Shown here one piece after another: positions 4,412-11,563 of a DNA stretch of 15,162 nucleotides (positions are counted from its first letter, which is position 1; the number at the start of each line of letters is the position of its first letter). Made by a program: the position numbers and the translations under genes. The notes beneath the pieces were generated by a model. The model did not search any database and was not told the DNA's origin. It saw nothing but the letters and a program-made list of their open reading frames with translations. The DNA is from IMCC26207 sp037141255 (GTDB lineage Bacteria > Actinomycetota > Acidimicrobiia > Acidimicrobiales > Microtrichaceae), in NCBI GenBank assembly GCA_037141255.1, contig JBAXCX010000072.1, positions 1 through 15,162 on the forward strand. The letters run 5' to 3'.

Positions 4412-5908
4412 GTGCTCTTTCCAACGATGACGTTCGCGTTGTTCTTCGTCGTCGTGCTGGGTGTGAGCTGGAAGCTGAATGATCGCCCCACAGACTGGAA
4501 ACTGTTTGTTCTGGGTGCCAGCTACGTGTTCTACGGCTGGGCTGACTGGAGGTTCTGCTTTTTGCTGGCAGGGTCAACCGTTGGCAACTGGGTACTTGCC
4601 CAAGCAGTGTTTCGGGCTCGCAATGATGTGAATCGTAAGCGCTGGATGCTCTGTGCGGTTGGGTTAAACCTGATTGTTTTGGGTTTCTTCAAGTACTACG
4701 GCTTCTTTGTGGAATCAGCGCTCACCGTGCTCGAACCCCTTGGGCTTGCGGCTACCCCCATGCTCATCAAAGTGGCACTTCCCATCGGAGTGTCCTTCTT
4801 TACTTTCTGCGCAATCAGTTACGTGGTGGACGTGTTTCGTCGCCACCAGGACACAGTCGCCTTGCTCGACTTTGCGGTCTACCTCTCATTCTTTCCGCAC
4901 CTCGTAGCTGGACCGATTGTTCGAGTATCGGAATTTGTCCCACAAATGAATCACCGCCCGAGTGGGCAGACCGTAGATGTCACCCGTGCCGCCCGGTTGA
5001 TTTGCCGGGGACTCTTCAAGAAGGTGGTGATCGCCAACTTTTTGGCAACCGCCATTGTTGATCCAGTCTTTGTCGCTCCGGGACAGTTCCGAAACTGGGA
5101 ACTGCTCGTCGGTGCTTGGGCGTACGCGGTTCAGATCTACGCGGACTTTTCTGGCTATACCGATATTGCAATCGGCATCGCCCTGCTCATGGGCGTGAAA
5201 TTTCCCGACAATTTCGATCAGCCCTACTCGGCTCGAAGCATTCAGGATTTTTGGCGGCGCTGGCATATGACACTGTCGAGATGGCTCCGTGACTATCTCT
5301 ACATTCCACTCGGTGGCAACCGTGGCGGCCCACGCGCCGAGTACCGGAATTTGTTCCTGACCATGCTCTTTGGGGGACTTTGGCACGGTGCGAGCTGGAC
5401 CTTCATTATCTGGGGCGCGTACCAGGGCATTGGGCTTGTGCTCGAGCGTCGTCATGCAGTTCGCCTTGAAGCCTTGGCACTTGGTTCCGCTGACCCTGGT
5501 ATTCAAGTAGCTGACAACCCCGACGAGACTCAAGTGATGCAGCGAGCAACTCCGACCGTTGTGTCTACCGAAACCATGAACCCGTGGTTGGCTCGACTCT
5601 TGGTGTTTCACTTTGTTGTGGTGGGCTGGATCTTTTTCCGAGCCACCTCTGTCACCGGGGCTCTGGAGTACTTCTGGAGCCTGATAAGTAATTGGGGAGT
5701 CGGAACTCTGGTTACCCCGATGGTTTTGCTGGCAATATTTGTTGGCATGATCGGACAGTTCATTCCCCGTCGAATTGGCGATGCCCTGGAGTATCGAGCC
5801 TCTCAACTCCCGCCCATCGTGATGGCTATCGGGATCGGAATATTCCTTTTGGTAATCAACCTGCTTGGCCCGCAGGGTGTTGCCCCGTTCATCTATTTCA
5901 ATTTCTAA
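4412..5908 (+). CDS. MBOAT-family membrane O-acyltransferase (AlgI-like)
   Basis: 498 residues, the usual size for the AlgI/DltB-type MBOAT family. These polytopic proteins pass an acyl group, usually acetyl, across the membrane towards a sugar hydroxyl or a partner protein. Visible motifs: MLFPTMTFALFF start, GFFKYYGFF, LPIGVSFFTFCAISYVVDVFR, HLVAGPIVR, YADFSGYTDIAIGIALLMG, FWRRWHMTLSRWLRDYLYIP with His285, and FGGLWHGASWTF with the conserved His325, the likely active-site residue of the family. Roughly ten hydrophobic segments can be counted. The start is GTG with GAGGAGG (4397-4403) 8 bases upstream. The stop overlaps the next ATG (TAATG), so synthesis with the SGNH partner is coupled. The acceptor glycan is unknown. 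Confidence 0.95.
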   Translation: MLFPTMTFALFFVVVLGVSWKLNDRPTDWKLFVLGASYVFYGWADWRFCFLLAGSTVGNWVLAQAVFRARNDVNRKRWMLCAVGLNLIVLGFFKYYGFFVESALTVLEPLGLAATPMLIKVALPIGVSFFTFCAISYVVDVFRRHQDTVALLDFAVYLSFFPHLVAGPIVRVSEFVPQMNHRPSGQTVDVTRAARLICRGLFKKVVIANFLATAIVDPVFVAPGQFRNWELLVGAWAYAVQIYADFSGYTDIAIGIALLMGVKFPDNFDQPYSARSIQDFWRRWHMTLSRWLRDYLYIPLGGNRGGPRAEYRNLFLTMLFGGLWHGASWTFIIWGAYQGIGLVLERRHAVRLEALALGSADPGIQVADNPDETQVMQRATPTVVSTETMNPWLARLLVFHFVVVGWIFFRATSVTGALEYFWSLISNWGVGTLVTPMVLLAIFVGMIGQFIPRRIGDALEYRASQLPPIVMAIGIGIFLLVINLLGPQGVAPFIYFNF

Positions 5909-7017
5909 TGACTCAACAGCGATCAAACCAGCAGCGATCAAACCAACAGAGATCAACTCAGAATCCGCGGCGGCGACCCCGTCGCGTTCGCCGCACCCAA
6001 TCAGCAGAGACTGTTTGGAAGGGTCTCGTCATCGCCCTGATCGTTTTTGTAGTTCTTGCTTCGGGAAACATGGTTGCATCAGCCGAGGGCATGCCGCTGG
6101 GCTGGCAGCGTTCAGTGGCTGTTGCAACCTCTGGGGTCATCGACCGGTTGACCAACCTGGTTTCACTGAATCGCCCCTATGACTGGGCGGCACAGCAACT
6201 TGGCGTGGAGCAAAAAAATGCAGACTTTGAGTTCCGGGCAACTGAAGAGCCTGCTCCGGAAGCCACTGCTACAACCACCACGCTTCCGCCCGTTCGTGTG
6301 CCCACTGCCGCCGAGCCACTCAACGTGGTCGTGGCAGGAGACTCCACGGCAAAAGGCCTTGGCGATATGTTGAAGTCAGAAGTGACAGACATTCCTGAAC
6401 TCAAGATCACGAATTACGGCAAAGTCTCTACTGGCTTGGCTCGCTTCGACTATTTCAACTGGGGTGCTCGGATGCAAGAGATCGTTGCAACGGATGCTCC
6501 CGAAGTGACGCTCTTTATGGTGGGCGCGAACGACGGTCAGTCCATTCTTGAAGGTGACGGCACCGTGGTTGCTCAATATGGATCTGCCGAATGGGAAGAA
6601 CAGTACCGAGCGCGCATCGCAGGAATCATGGACCTCAATCAAGGCCAGGGCCGGCGCCTGATATGGATCGGCGAACCCAACGTCAGTAATCCTGACATTC
6701 AGCAGGCAGTGCAGACCGGCAACCGCATCGCCCAAGAAGAAGCCAAGACTCGACCTTGGGTGTCGTATTTCGATGTGGCCAAACGTGTTGCGGGCCCTGA
6801 TGGCGGCTTTGCGGACTACATCACCTTGCCGGACGGAAGCACTGCTCGATGCTATGCCGGCGATGGCGTGCATCTGAGCGTGAAGTGTATGAATCGCGTG
6901 CTGCAGGACCTAGTCCCGACCTTGACGGGGCTCTATGGATCCACGACCGGCTCCTCCACCCGAAGCACCCTTCCTCCGATGACGGTTCCCTCGACCACGG
7001 CAAAACCCAAGAACTAG
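5908..7017 (+). CDS. Membrane-anchored SGNH/GDSL hydrolase or acyltransferase (DUF459-like)
   Basis: 369 residues. A basic cytoplasmic N-terminus (1-34, including three QQRSN/T repeats and an Arg-rich stretch) precedes one membrane segment (about 36-58), an extracytoplasmic region, a Pro/Thr-rich linker (about 100-132) and an SGNH domain. Catalytic blocks are AGDST with Ser146, GAND with Asn208 and DGVHLS with Asp319 and His322. The tail after about 345 is Ser/Thr/Pro-rich. The ATG at 5908 overlaps the MBOAT stop; longer in-frame versions from 5692 are rejected as they lie inside the MBOAT gene. By analogy with AlgI-AlgJ/AlgX and PatA-PatB pairs, MBOAT would supply the acyl group and this protein would transfer it to (or remove it from) a surface polysaccharide. 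Confidence 0.9.
   Translation: MTQQRSNQQRSNQQRSTQNPRRRPRRVRRTQSAETVWKGLVIALIVFVVLASGNMVASAEGMPLGWQRSVAVATSGVIDRLTNLVSLNRPYDWAAQQLGVEQKNADFEFRATEEPAPEATATTTTLPPVRVPTAAEPLNVVVAGDSTAKGLGDMLKSEVTDIPELKITNYGKVSTGLARFDYFNWGARMQEIVATDAPEVTLFMVGANDGQSILEGDGTVVAQYGSAEWEEQYRARIAGIMDLNQGQGRRLIWIGEPNVSNPDIQQAVQTGNRIAQEEAKTRPWVSYFDVAKRVAGPDGGFADYITLPDGSTARCYAGDGVHLSVKCMNRVLQDLVPTLTGLYGSTTGSSTRSTLPPMTVPSTTAKPKN
5914..5958 (+). repeat. In-frame 15-bp tandem repeat encoding QQRS(N/T)
   Basis: Three units: CAACAGCGATCAAAC (5914-5928), CAGCAGCGATCAAAC (5929-5943) and CAACAGAGATCAACT (5944-5958). They encode QQRSN, QQRSN and QQRST at residues 3-17 of the SGNH protein, in its cytoplasmic N-terminus. Units 1 and 2 differ by one base. 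Confidence 0.9.
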
Positions 7018-7039
7018 GTCAGTGCAAAAACTGGTGCGC

Positions 7040-7843
7040 TTAGAGCAGACTCTGCACAAGCGCCTCGTGAAACCAGATGGCGCACATGGCACCCAGAGCC
7101 AACGCTGGCCCAAACGGAAAACGACTGTCCTTGCGGGTCAGCAGAGCGACCACGCCCATGAGTAATCCAAAGAGGCTGCCAAAGAGCAGTCCGTAGATGG
7201 GTAGGAGTGGGTGGAGCCAGGCCAAGAACATCCCTAACAGCAGCGCCATGCGAACATCTCCGAAGCCCAGCTTGCCGGGGGCGATCAGCCAGAGCAGAAA
7301 GAACAGTAAAAAGGCTCCGGCGGCTCCCCCTAGCGCATACAAAATTTGGCTCGGATCACCGAGTCCAATAGAGACTGCGCTGATCAGAACCAATCCGATC
7401 GCGGCCCCAAGCCATGGCATCCAATACGGGATCAGCCAGATTCGCAGATCCACAACAGAGATTGCCGCAAGGACTAAAACCAGCCACAGGTAGGGCACGG
7501 CTACCCAGCTGTCATCTAGCAACCACAACGTCAGCACGAGCGCCGCAGGAACTCCAATCTGAAGAAGCGGAACCGTGAAGGGAAACTTCCTACCGCAGCT
7601 CGTGCAGCCCCGAATCCAACTCAGCCCAGGAATGGTGTCTACAGGGGTGCAGACTCGATGACACCTCGAGCAGATGGCTTGTCGATAGACCGCACGGATT
7701 TTCACCGCCGGCGTTGTCGCCGTGCCATCCTCGGAGCCAACGTCACGAGGCGTGAGCGGTCGCAGTTCCTTGAACCGGTGAAGCGGCAGCGTCATCAACC
7801 AAGCAATGACAACTCCGCAGACGGCCACCGCAATGAGTTGCAT
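7040..7843 (-). CDS. Type IV prepilin peptidase (A24 aspartic leader peptidase)
   Basis: 267 residues, polytopic. Prepilin peptidases cut the leader of type IV pilins and pseudopilins at the cytoplasmic face; full-length members also N-methylate. Here the N-terminal domain carries CSRC (58-61), Cys65 and CTSC (80-83), a zinc-binding cysteine set typical of bifunctional enzymes, though this domain is shortened. The first catalytic Asp is Asp132 (VVDLRIWLIP) and the second is in GFGD (Asp196). FPFGPALALGA (242-252) is the C-terminal family motif. No pilin or secretion gene lies in the window. Its ATG (7843-7841) overlaps by one base the TAA of the acyl-CoA ligase upstream, so it is read from the same transcript. 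It converges on the SGNH gene with a 22-bp gap. Confidence 0.93.
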   Translation of the reverse strand: MQLIAVAVCGVVIAWLMTLPLHRFKELRPLTPRDVGSEDGTATTPAVKIRAVYRQAICSRCHRVCTPVDTIPGLSWIRGCTSCGRKFPFTVPLLQIGVPAALVLTLWLLDDSWVAVPYLWLVLVLAAISVVDLRIWLIPYWMPWLGAAIGLVLISAVSIGLGDPSQILYALGGAAGAFLLFFLLWLIAPGKLGFGDVRMALLLGMFLAWLHPLLPIYGLLFGSLFGLLMGVVALLTRKDSRFPFGPALALGAMCAIWFHEALVQSLL

Positions 7844-9351
7844 TAGGCCTCAAGCAACTTCTTGGCCAAAGCACCTGCTGCTGCTCGGTCAATTTTCTGG
7901 GCTGTAGTCAACGGCAAACTCTGAGCGATGACCACCATGTCGGGTAGCTTGTACTTTGCGATCAGGTGGCTGCCATGCTCTCGCAGTTCCTCGAGCGTGG
8001 GCGGCCGCTCGGGGTCTTCAACGCAGAGCATTGCGAGTCCAAGCTCGCCCAAAATCTCATCGGGGTACGGAATCACAACTGCCGAAATCACTCCCGGGTG
8101 CTCCAGAAGCGCAGCTTCAACTTCGGCTGGAAACACGTTGTACCCACCACGGATGTACATCTCGCTTCTTCGGCCGGCCAGCATGACCCGGCCCGCGGAA
8201 TCCATGCTGCCAAGGTCTCCGGTTCGCAACCATCGATCTGCTGTGAGCGCAGAATGAGTTGCGCTTGGGTCGTTCCAGTAGCGCTGCATGACTGCAGCCG
8301 ATCGGAGCTGCAACTCGCCAACTTCACCGGTTTGCAGGGGTGAATCCTGCTCGTCGGCAATGCGTACCTCAACCCCAGGCCGGGCAATGCCAACTGTTTG
8401 CAACCCGTCCTCTTCGGGGGAGTCAAAGGCAGTTGCTATGCCGACCCCGCCCGATTCTGTAGAGGAGTAACGAATCGAGTAGCCGGCACCAAAGCGCTCT
8501 CTTGCCTCACGAACTAGTGAGGGTGCAGAAGCGGCGCCGCCAGCAATAATCGATGTCACGCAACTGAGGTCAAGCGAATCCATCAGTGGTGAGCGCAGCA
8601 TGAGCGCAAGCTGAGGTGCAACCACTCCCAGTGTGGAGATGCGGTGCTGGGCCACAAGCTGAAGCGCATCCTCTGCCCTCCACCTCGGCATCACGTGCAA
8701 GGTATTGCCCAAGCGCAGGTACCAAGGCAACTTGGTGGACATCCCGACATGCGCAAACTGAGTTGAGGCCAACATGGGTGATCCGCCACCCCAGCGTTGC
8801 TCAGCCCCCGGCCCAAGATCAATACTCTGAATGCCTCGAAGCTGCGAAATGCAATACACAGCGGCCTTGGGTTGACCAGTCGTGCCCGAGGTAAAGCAGA
8901 TCACTGCTGCATCATCATCTTCTGCTGGCCTAGAAATCCCGCTTGCGGTTGGCTCGCCTGCGGTCGGCTCAACTGCGCGTGATCCAGGTTTCATCACTGC
9001 GATCTCTGCCCGAAGGGGTAGTCCGTCGAGCAACGTCGGGTCGGTCAGCGTCAGACGCGCCCCGAGCAGCGAGATCAAAGTTGCCCGTTCAGGCACGGAC
9101 AAGGTCGGACTGATTCCCGCAAAAACTGCACCAAGTCTTGAAACTGCCACTGCGGCCACGACCCAATCGCCGCCAGAGGGAAGTAGCAATCCAACACGGT
9201 CTCCGAGGGCAACTCCACGCTGTGAAAGTTGTACTGCAAGCGCATCAGCAGCACGGTCGAGTTCTTCATACGTCAGGACCCCGTCCGCTGCGACAACCAC
9301 TGCTCGGTCGCCAAAGCGTTGGCCGGCCTCACGGGCGATCTCACTGAGCAC
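7843..9351 (-). CDS. Class I adenylate-forming enzyme, acyl-CoA/carboxylate-CoA ligase
   Basis: 502 residues, typical ANL-superfamily length. It should activate a carboxylic acid with ATP and transfer it to CoA. Motifs: FTSGTTGQPKAA at 153-164 (phosphate-binding loop), YSSTESGG at 295-302, WLRTGDLGSMDSAGRVMLAGRRSEMYIRGG (374-403) with Asp379 and the hinge, NVFPAEVEAALLEHP, and LPLTTAQKIDR with the catalytic Lys486. The start is GTG (9351-9349) preceded by only a weak AGGG. The substrate is not predictable; the divergent catabolic cluster suggests a related acid. It ends TAATG into the prepilin peptidase gene, an unusual partner. Confidence 0.9.
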   Translation of the reverse strand: MLSEIAREAGQRFGDRAVVVAADGVLTYEELDRAADALAVQLSQRGVALGDRVGLLLPSGGDWVVAAVAVSRLGAVFAGISPTLSVPERATLISLLGARLTLTDPTLLDGLPLRAEIAVMKPGSRAVEPTAGEPTASGISRPAEDDDAAVICFTSGTTGQPKAAVYCISQLRGIQSIDLGPGAEQRWGGGSPMLASTQFAHVGMSTKLPWYLRLGNTLHVMPRWRAEDALQLVAQHRISTLGVVAPQLALMLRSPLMDSLDLSCVTSIIAGGAASAPSLVREARERFGAGYSIRYSSTESGGVGIATAFDSPEEDGLQTVGIARPGVEVRIADEQDSPLQTGEVGELQLRSAAVMQRYWNDPSATHSALTADRWLRTGDLGSMDSAGRVMLAGRRSEMYIRGGYNVFPAEVEAALLEHPGVISAVVIPYPDEILGELGLAMLCVEDPERPPTLEELREHGSHLIAKYKLPDMVVIAQSLPLTTAQKIDRAAAGALAKKLLEA

Positions 9352-9377
9352 GGCCCTGATCGTAGGGCACCGGCCCT
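9352..9377. promoter_or_regulatory. Inverted-repeat cluster in the divergent promoter region
   Basis: The 60-bp gap between the two divergent genes must hold both promoters. It contains GGCCCT (9352-9357), AGGGC (9364-9368) and GCCCT (9373-9377). AGGGC-ACCG-GCCCT is a perfect 5-bp hairpin/palindrome, and GCCCT-GATCGT-AGGGC is a second one sharing the middle arm. A shared operator for divergent control is possible. No clear -35/-10 pair was found. Confidence 0.3.
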
Positions 9378-9411
9378 TTGCAACGGCGTCTCCCGCTATG
9401 GTCCAGAGCCT

Positions 9412-10251
9412 ATGGAACCAAATCCTCAGTCCATTCTTCTCACTGGCCGCACTGCACTAGTCACGGGCGCCGCAAGAGGAATCGGTCGTGCTACCGCGCT
9501 GGCCCTAGCTCGTTTTGGGGCAGATGTTGCTGTGTGTGATCGCCTAGGCGAGGAACTTGCAGAGACCGTTGCCGAGATTGTTGCGCTCGGCAAGCTTGCG
9601 CCGAGCGCCGTGCTTGACGTTCGAGATACCGAGGTGGTCGAGGCCTGGGTGCAGGATCTGGGTGAGCAATGGGACCACCTCGACATCCTGGTCAATAACG
9701 CCGGCGGCGGTTTTTATGCACCGGTCATGGATGTGAATACCAAAGGTCAAGCGGCCCTGATTGCAGAGAACTTCACACAGGTTGTCGAAGTGACGCGCTG
9801 TTGCGTTCCCCTACTTGCAGCGGGTGCAGCAGCGGGCGGACCGGCTGCAGGTGGGGCGTCGATCATCAACATCACCTCGGTCGAGGCTCATCGCGCCGGC
9901 CCGGGGTTTGGCATTTACTCAGCCATGAAGGCAGCAGTTGCCAATATGACTCAAACCTTGGCTTTGGAACTTGCGACACAGAAAATCAGAGTGAATGCAA
10001 TCGCGCCTGACATGATCCCAACCCCCGGCGATGGTTGGCTCATTCAGGATTCCGAAGCGTTGACTGGAACGACTTGGGCTAAGACTCCGTGGCCAGAAGA
10101 GGGCCACGCTGGCGATGTTGCCGCTGCAGCGGTTTGGCTGGCTGGTCCGATGAGTAAGTTCGTAACCGGCACCACTGTGCACGTGGATGGCGGAACTCTT
10201 GCCTCCTCTGGTTGGAAGCGACCCACTGATGGTGGTCGCTGGGTTCTCTAA
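9412..10251 (+). CDS. Short-chain dehydrogenase/reductase (classical SDR)
   Basis: 279 residues. Classical SDR motifs are complete: TGAARGIG at 18-25 (cofactor binding), NNAGGG after the fourth strand, Ser156 in NITSVEAHR, and YSAMK with Tyr169 and Lys173; GTTVHVDGGTLASSGW closes the fold near the C-terminus. It should be an NAD(P)-dependent alcohol/ketone oxidoreductase, probably a beta-hydroxyacyl-CoA-like or steroid-like step in the downstream CoA pathway. ATG 9412 is chosen because the fold begins there; upstream in-frame codons from 9229 lie over the divergent ligase gene. No strong Shine-Dalgarno site is visible. It is divergent to the ligase and 64 bp ahead of the CoA-transferase. Confidence 0.92.
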   Translation: MEPNPQSILLTGRTALVTGAARGIGRATALALARFGADVAVCDRLGEELAETVAEIVALGKLAPSAVLDVRDTEVVEAWVQDLGEQWDHLDILVNNAGGGFYAPVMDVNTKGQAALIAENFTQVVEVTRCCVPLLAAGAAAGGPAAGGASIINITSVEAHRAGPGFGIYSAMKAAVANMTQTLALELATQKIRVNAIAPDMIPTPGDGWLIQDSEALTGTTWAKTPWPEEGHAGDVAAAAVWLAGPMSKFVTGTTVHVDGGTLASSGWKRPTDGGRWVL

Positions 10252-10272
10252 TTGGCTGACTGCGCCTACTAT
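10244..10272 (+). promoter_or_regulatory. Candidate promoter for the CoA-transferase operon
   Basis: TTCTCT (10244-10249) and TACTAT (10267-10272) are separated by 17 bases. Match to consensus is modest (3/6 and 4/6). Transcription would begin around 10279, in the middle of the palindrome at 10272-10288, which is a logical place for a repressor. Low confidence. Confidence 0.3.
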
Positions 10273-10288
10273 CTGACGACCCGTCAGA
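10272..10288. promoter_or_regulatory. TetR-type operator palindrome before the CoA-transferase gene
   Basis: TCTGACG-ACC-CGTCAGA is a perfect 7-bp inverted repeat around a 3-base centre, 27 bases upstream of the ATG at 10316 and inside a 64-bp gap. Size and symmetry fit a TetR-family dimer. A TetR gene lies about 4.4 kb downstream at the end of the same gene run (14705). I see no second copy in the window. Confidence 0.65.
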
Positions 10289-10315
10289 AACAACTGAACT
10301 GAAACAGGAGTAGTC

Positions 10316-11563
10316 ATGGAGTCAGCAGCACCCGGAGCACCGCTAGCGGGCCTTCGAGTAATTGAGTTTTCACTCCTAGGGCCCGGCGCCGTTGGGCTTC
10401 ATCTGGCCGACCTTGGTGCAGATGTCATCAAGGTGGAATCGCCTCAGGGTGACTACATCCGGCAGATGACCTGGCCCATCATCGAGGACTCCTCGCTCTT
10501 GCATTGGCATATCCATCGTGGCAAGCGCTCTCTCACGTTGGATTTGAAGACAGAAGAAGCCAAAGACGTATTTCGTGATTTGGTTCGAGATGCCGACGTA
10601 GTAATCGAGGCCATGCGTCCGGGAGCGCTGGCGAAGCGCGGGCTTGGTTTTGAGGACCTGAAAGAAATCAATCCTCGGATTGTTTTTTGCACCATCTCTG
10701 GTTACGGAATGACTGGGCCCTACGCCGATCTTCCGAGTCACGGGATCGCCTATGACACGTGGGCAGGATTGGTCAAGCCGGGCTACACCGAGGATGGCCT
10801 TCCGTTTATCCCTGAACACCCATCGGTAGGGATTCATGCCGGCCCCCTATTTGCCGCCTTTGGTGTGTTAGCTGGAGTGACCCGTGCCCGTGAAACCGGC
10901 CAAGGTTGCTTCTTGGAAGTTGCTCAATCAGATGCATCTGCTGCGATGGACTGGCTCCGCAGCGAGACGTTCAAGGCTTACGAGAGACCAGAATCAGAAG
11001 TCACCGGAAACAAGGCCGATAACTACGAGCGCCGAGCACCAGGAACTGCTGGCATGACAACAGGCGTTCGCTATCAGATCTACGAATCCTCTGACTCCCA
11101 CATTTTGTTTATGGCCTCGGAGCAAGAGTTCTGGAAGAACTTCTGTGCAGGCGTTGACCGGATGGACCTGTTCGACAAGTGGCCAGGATCAAAGTTCGGT
11201 GATCACGCAAAAGACAATATGGAGTTGCGCAAAATTCTGGCCGAGATCTTTAAGACGAAGACCACTGCTGAATGGGTGATTTGGTCCGGGGAGCACAACA
11301 CCACAATTGCGCCCGTCAACACACCCGAGACTCTGGCACAGGACCCACAGTTCATCGACCGGCTTGGGTTCATGCCATATGAGACTCATGGCGCAGACAT
11401 GATCCCGTACCCGGTGAAGTTCTTGGGCGAGGATCCCGTTGATCCCACGCCCGCACCAACTGCAGGCCAGCACAATGATGAGGTCCTCAAAGAGGTGCTC
11501 GGCTACACCGCAGAGAAAGTGGCTGCTCTGCGTCAGGCCGGAGCACTCGGTGAAGGCAGATGA
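10316..11563 (+). CDS. CaiB/BaiF family CoA-transferase
   Basis: 415 residues, normal for class III CoA-transferases, which move CoA between an acyl-CoA donor and a carboxylic acid without ATP. The N-terminus has the family opening PLAGLRVIEFSLLGPGAVGLHLADLGADVIKVE (9-41) and DLKTEEAKDVFRDLVRDADVVIE. NPRIVFCTISGYGMTGPY is another family block. The likely catalytic Asp is Asp206 in VAQSDASAA, matching the 'xxDAxxx' context of formyl-CoA transferase Asp169 (from memory). The C-terminal PVNTPETLAQDPQF block is also typical. AGGAG (10306-10310) is 5 bases before the ATG. Its TGA overlaps the ligase ATG (ATGA). With the ligase next door, it offers a second route to CoA activation or CoA recycling. 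Confidence 0.92.
   Translation: MESAAPGAPLAGLRVIEFSLLGPGAVGLHLADLGADVIKVESPQGDYIRQMTWPIIEDSSLLHWHIHRGKRSLTLDLKTEEAKDVFRDLVRDADVVIEAMRPGALAKRGLGFEDLKEINPRIVFCTISGYGMTGPYADLPSHGIAYDTWAGLVKPGYTEDGLPFIPEHPSVGIHAGPLFAAFGVLAGVTRARETGQGCFLEVAQSDASAAMDWLRSETFKAYERPESEVTGNKADNYERRAPGTAGMTTGVRYQIYESSDSHILFMASEQEFWKNFCAGVDRMDLFDKWPGSKFGDHAKDNMELRKILAEIFKTKTTAEWVIWSGEHNTTIAPVNTPETLAQDPQFIDRLGFMPYETHGADMIPYPVKFLGEDPVDPTPAPTAGQHNDEVLKEVLGYTAEKVAALRQAGALGEGR

Noticed and set aside
4886..5956. Open frame of 356 codons on the minus strand
   Set aside because: It lies wholly opposite the convincing MBOAT gene and the start of its partner, has no recognisable motif and is polar where the sense strand is membrane-coding. 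An antisense shadow.
7018..7039. Bidirectional terminator between the convergent SGNH and prepilin peptidase genes
   Set aside because: Only a 5-bp stem with a G-U pair and a 10-base loop can be drawn and there is no T-tract; not supported.
9229..9411. N-terminal extension of the divergent SDR protein
   Set aside because: It overlaps the coding start of the oppositely oriented ligase and adds sequence unlike any SDR; the fold begins at ATG 9412.
8882..9460. Plus-strand frame of 192 codons opposite the ligase gene
   Set aside because: Ser/Ala/Arg-rich antisense shadow of the ligase, with no motif.
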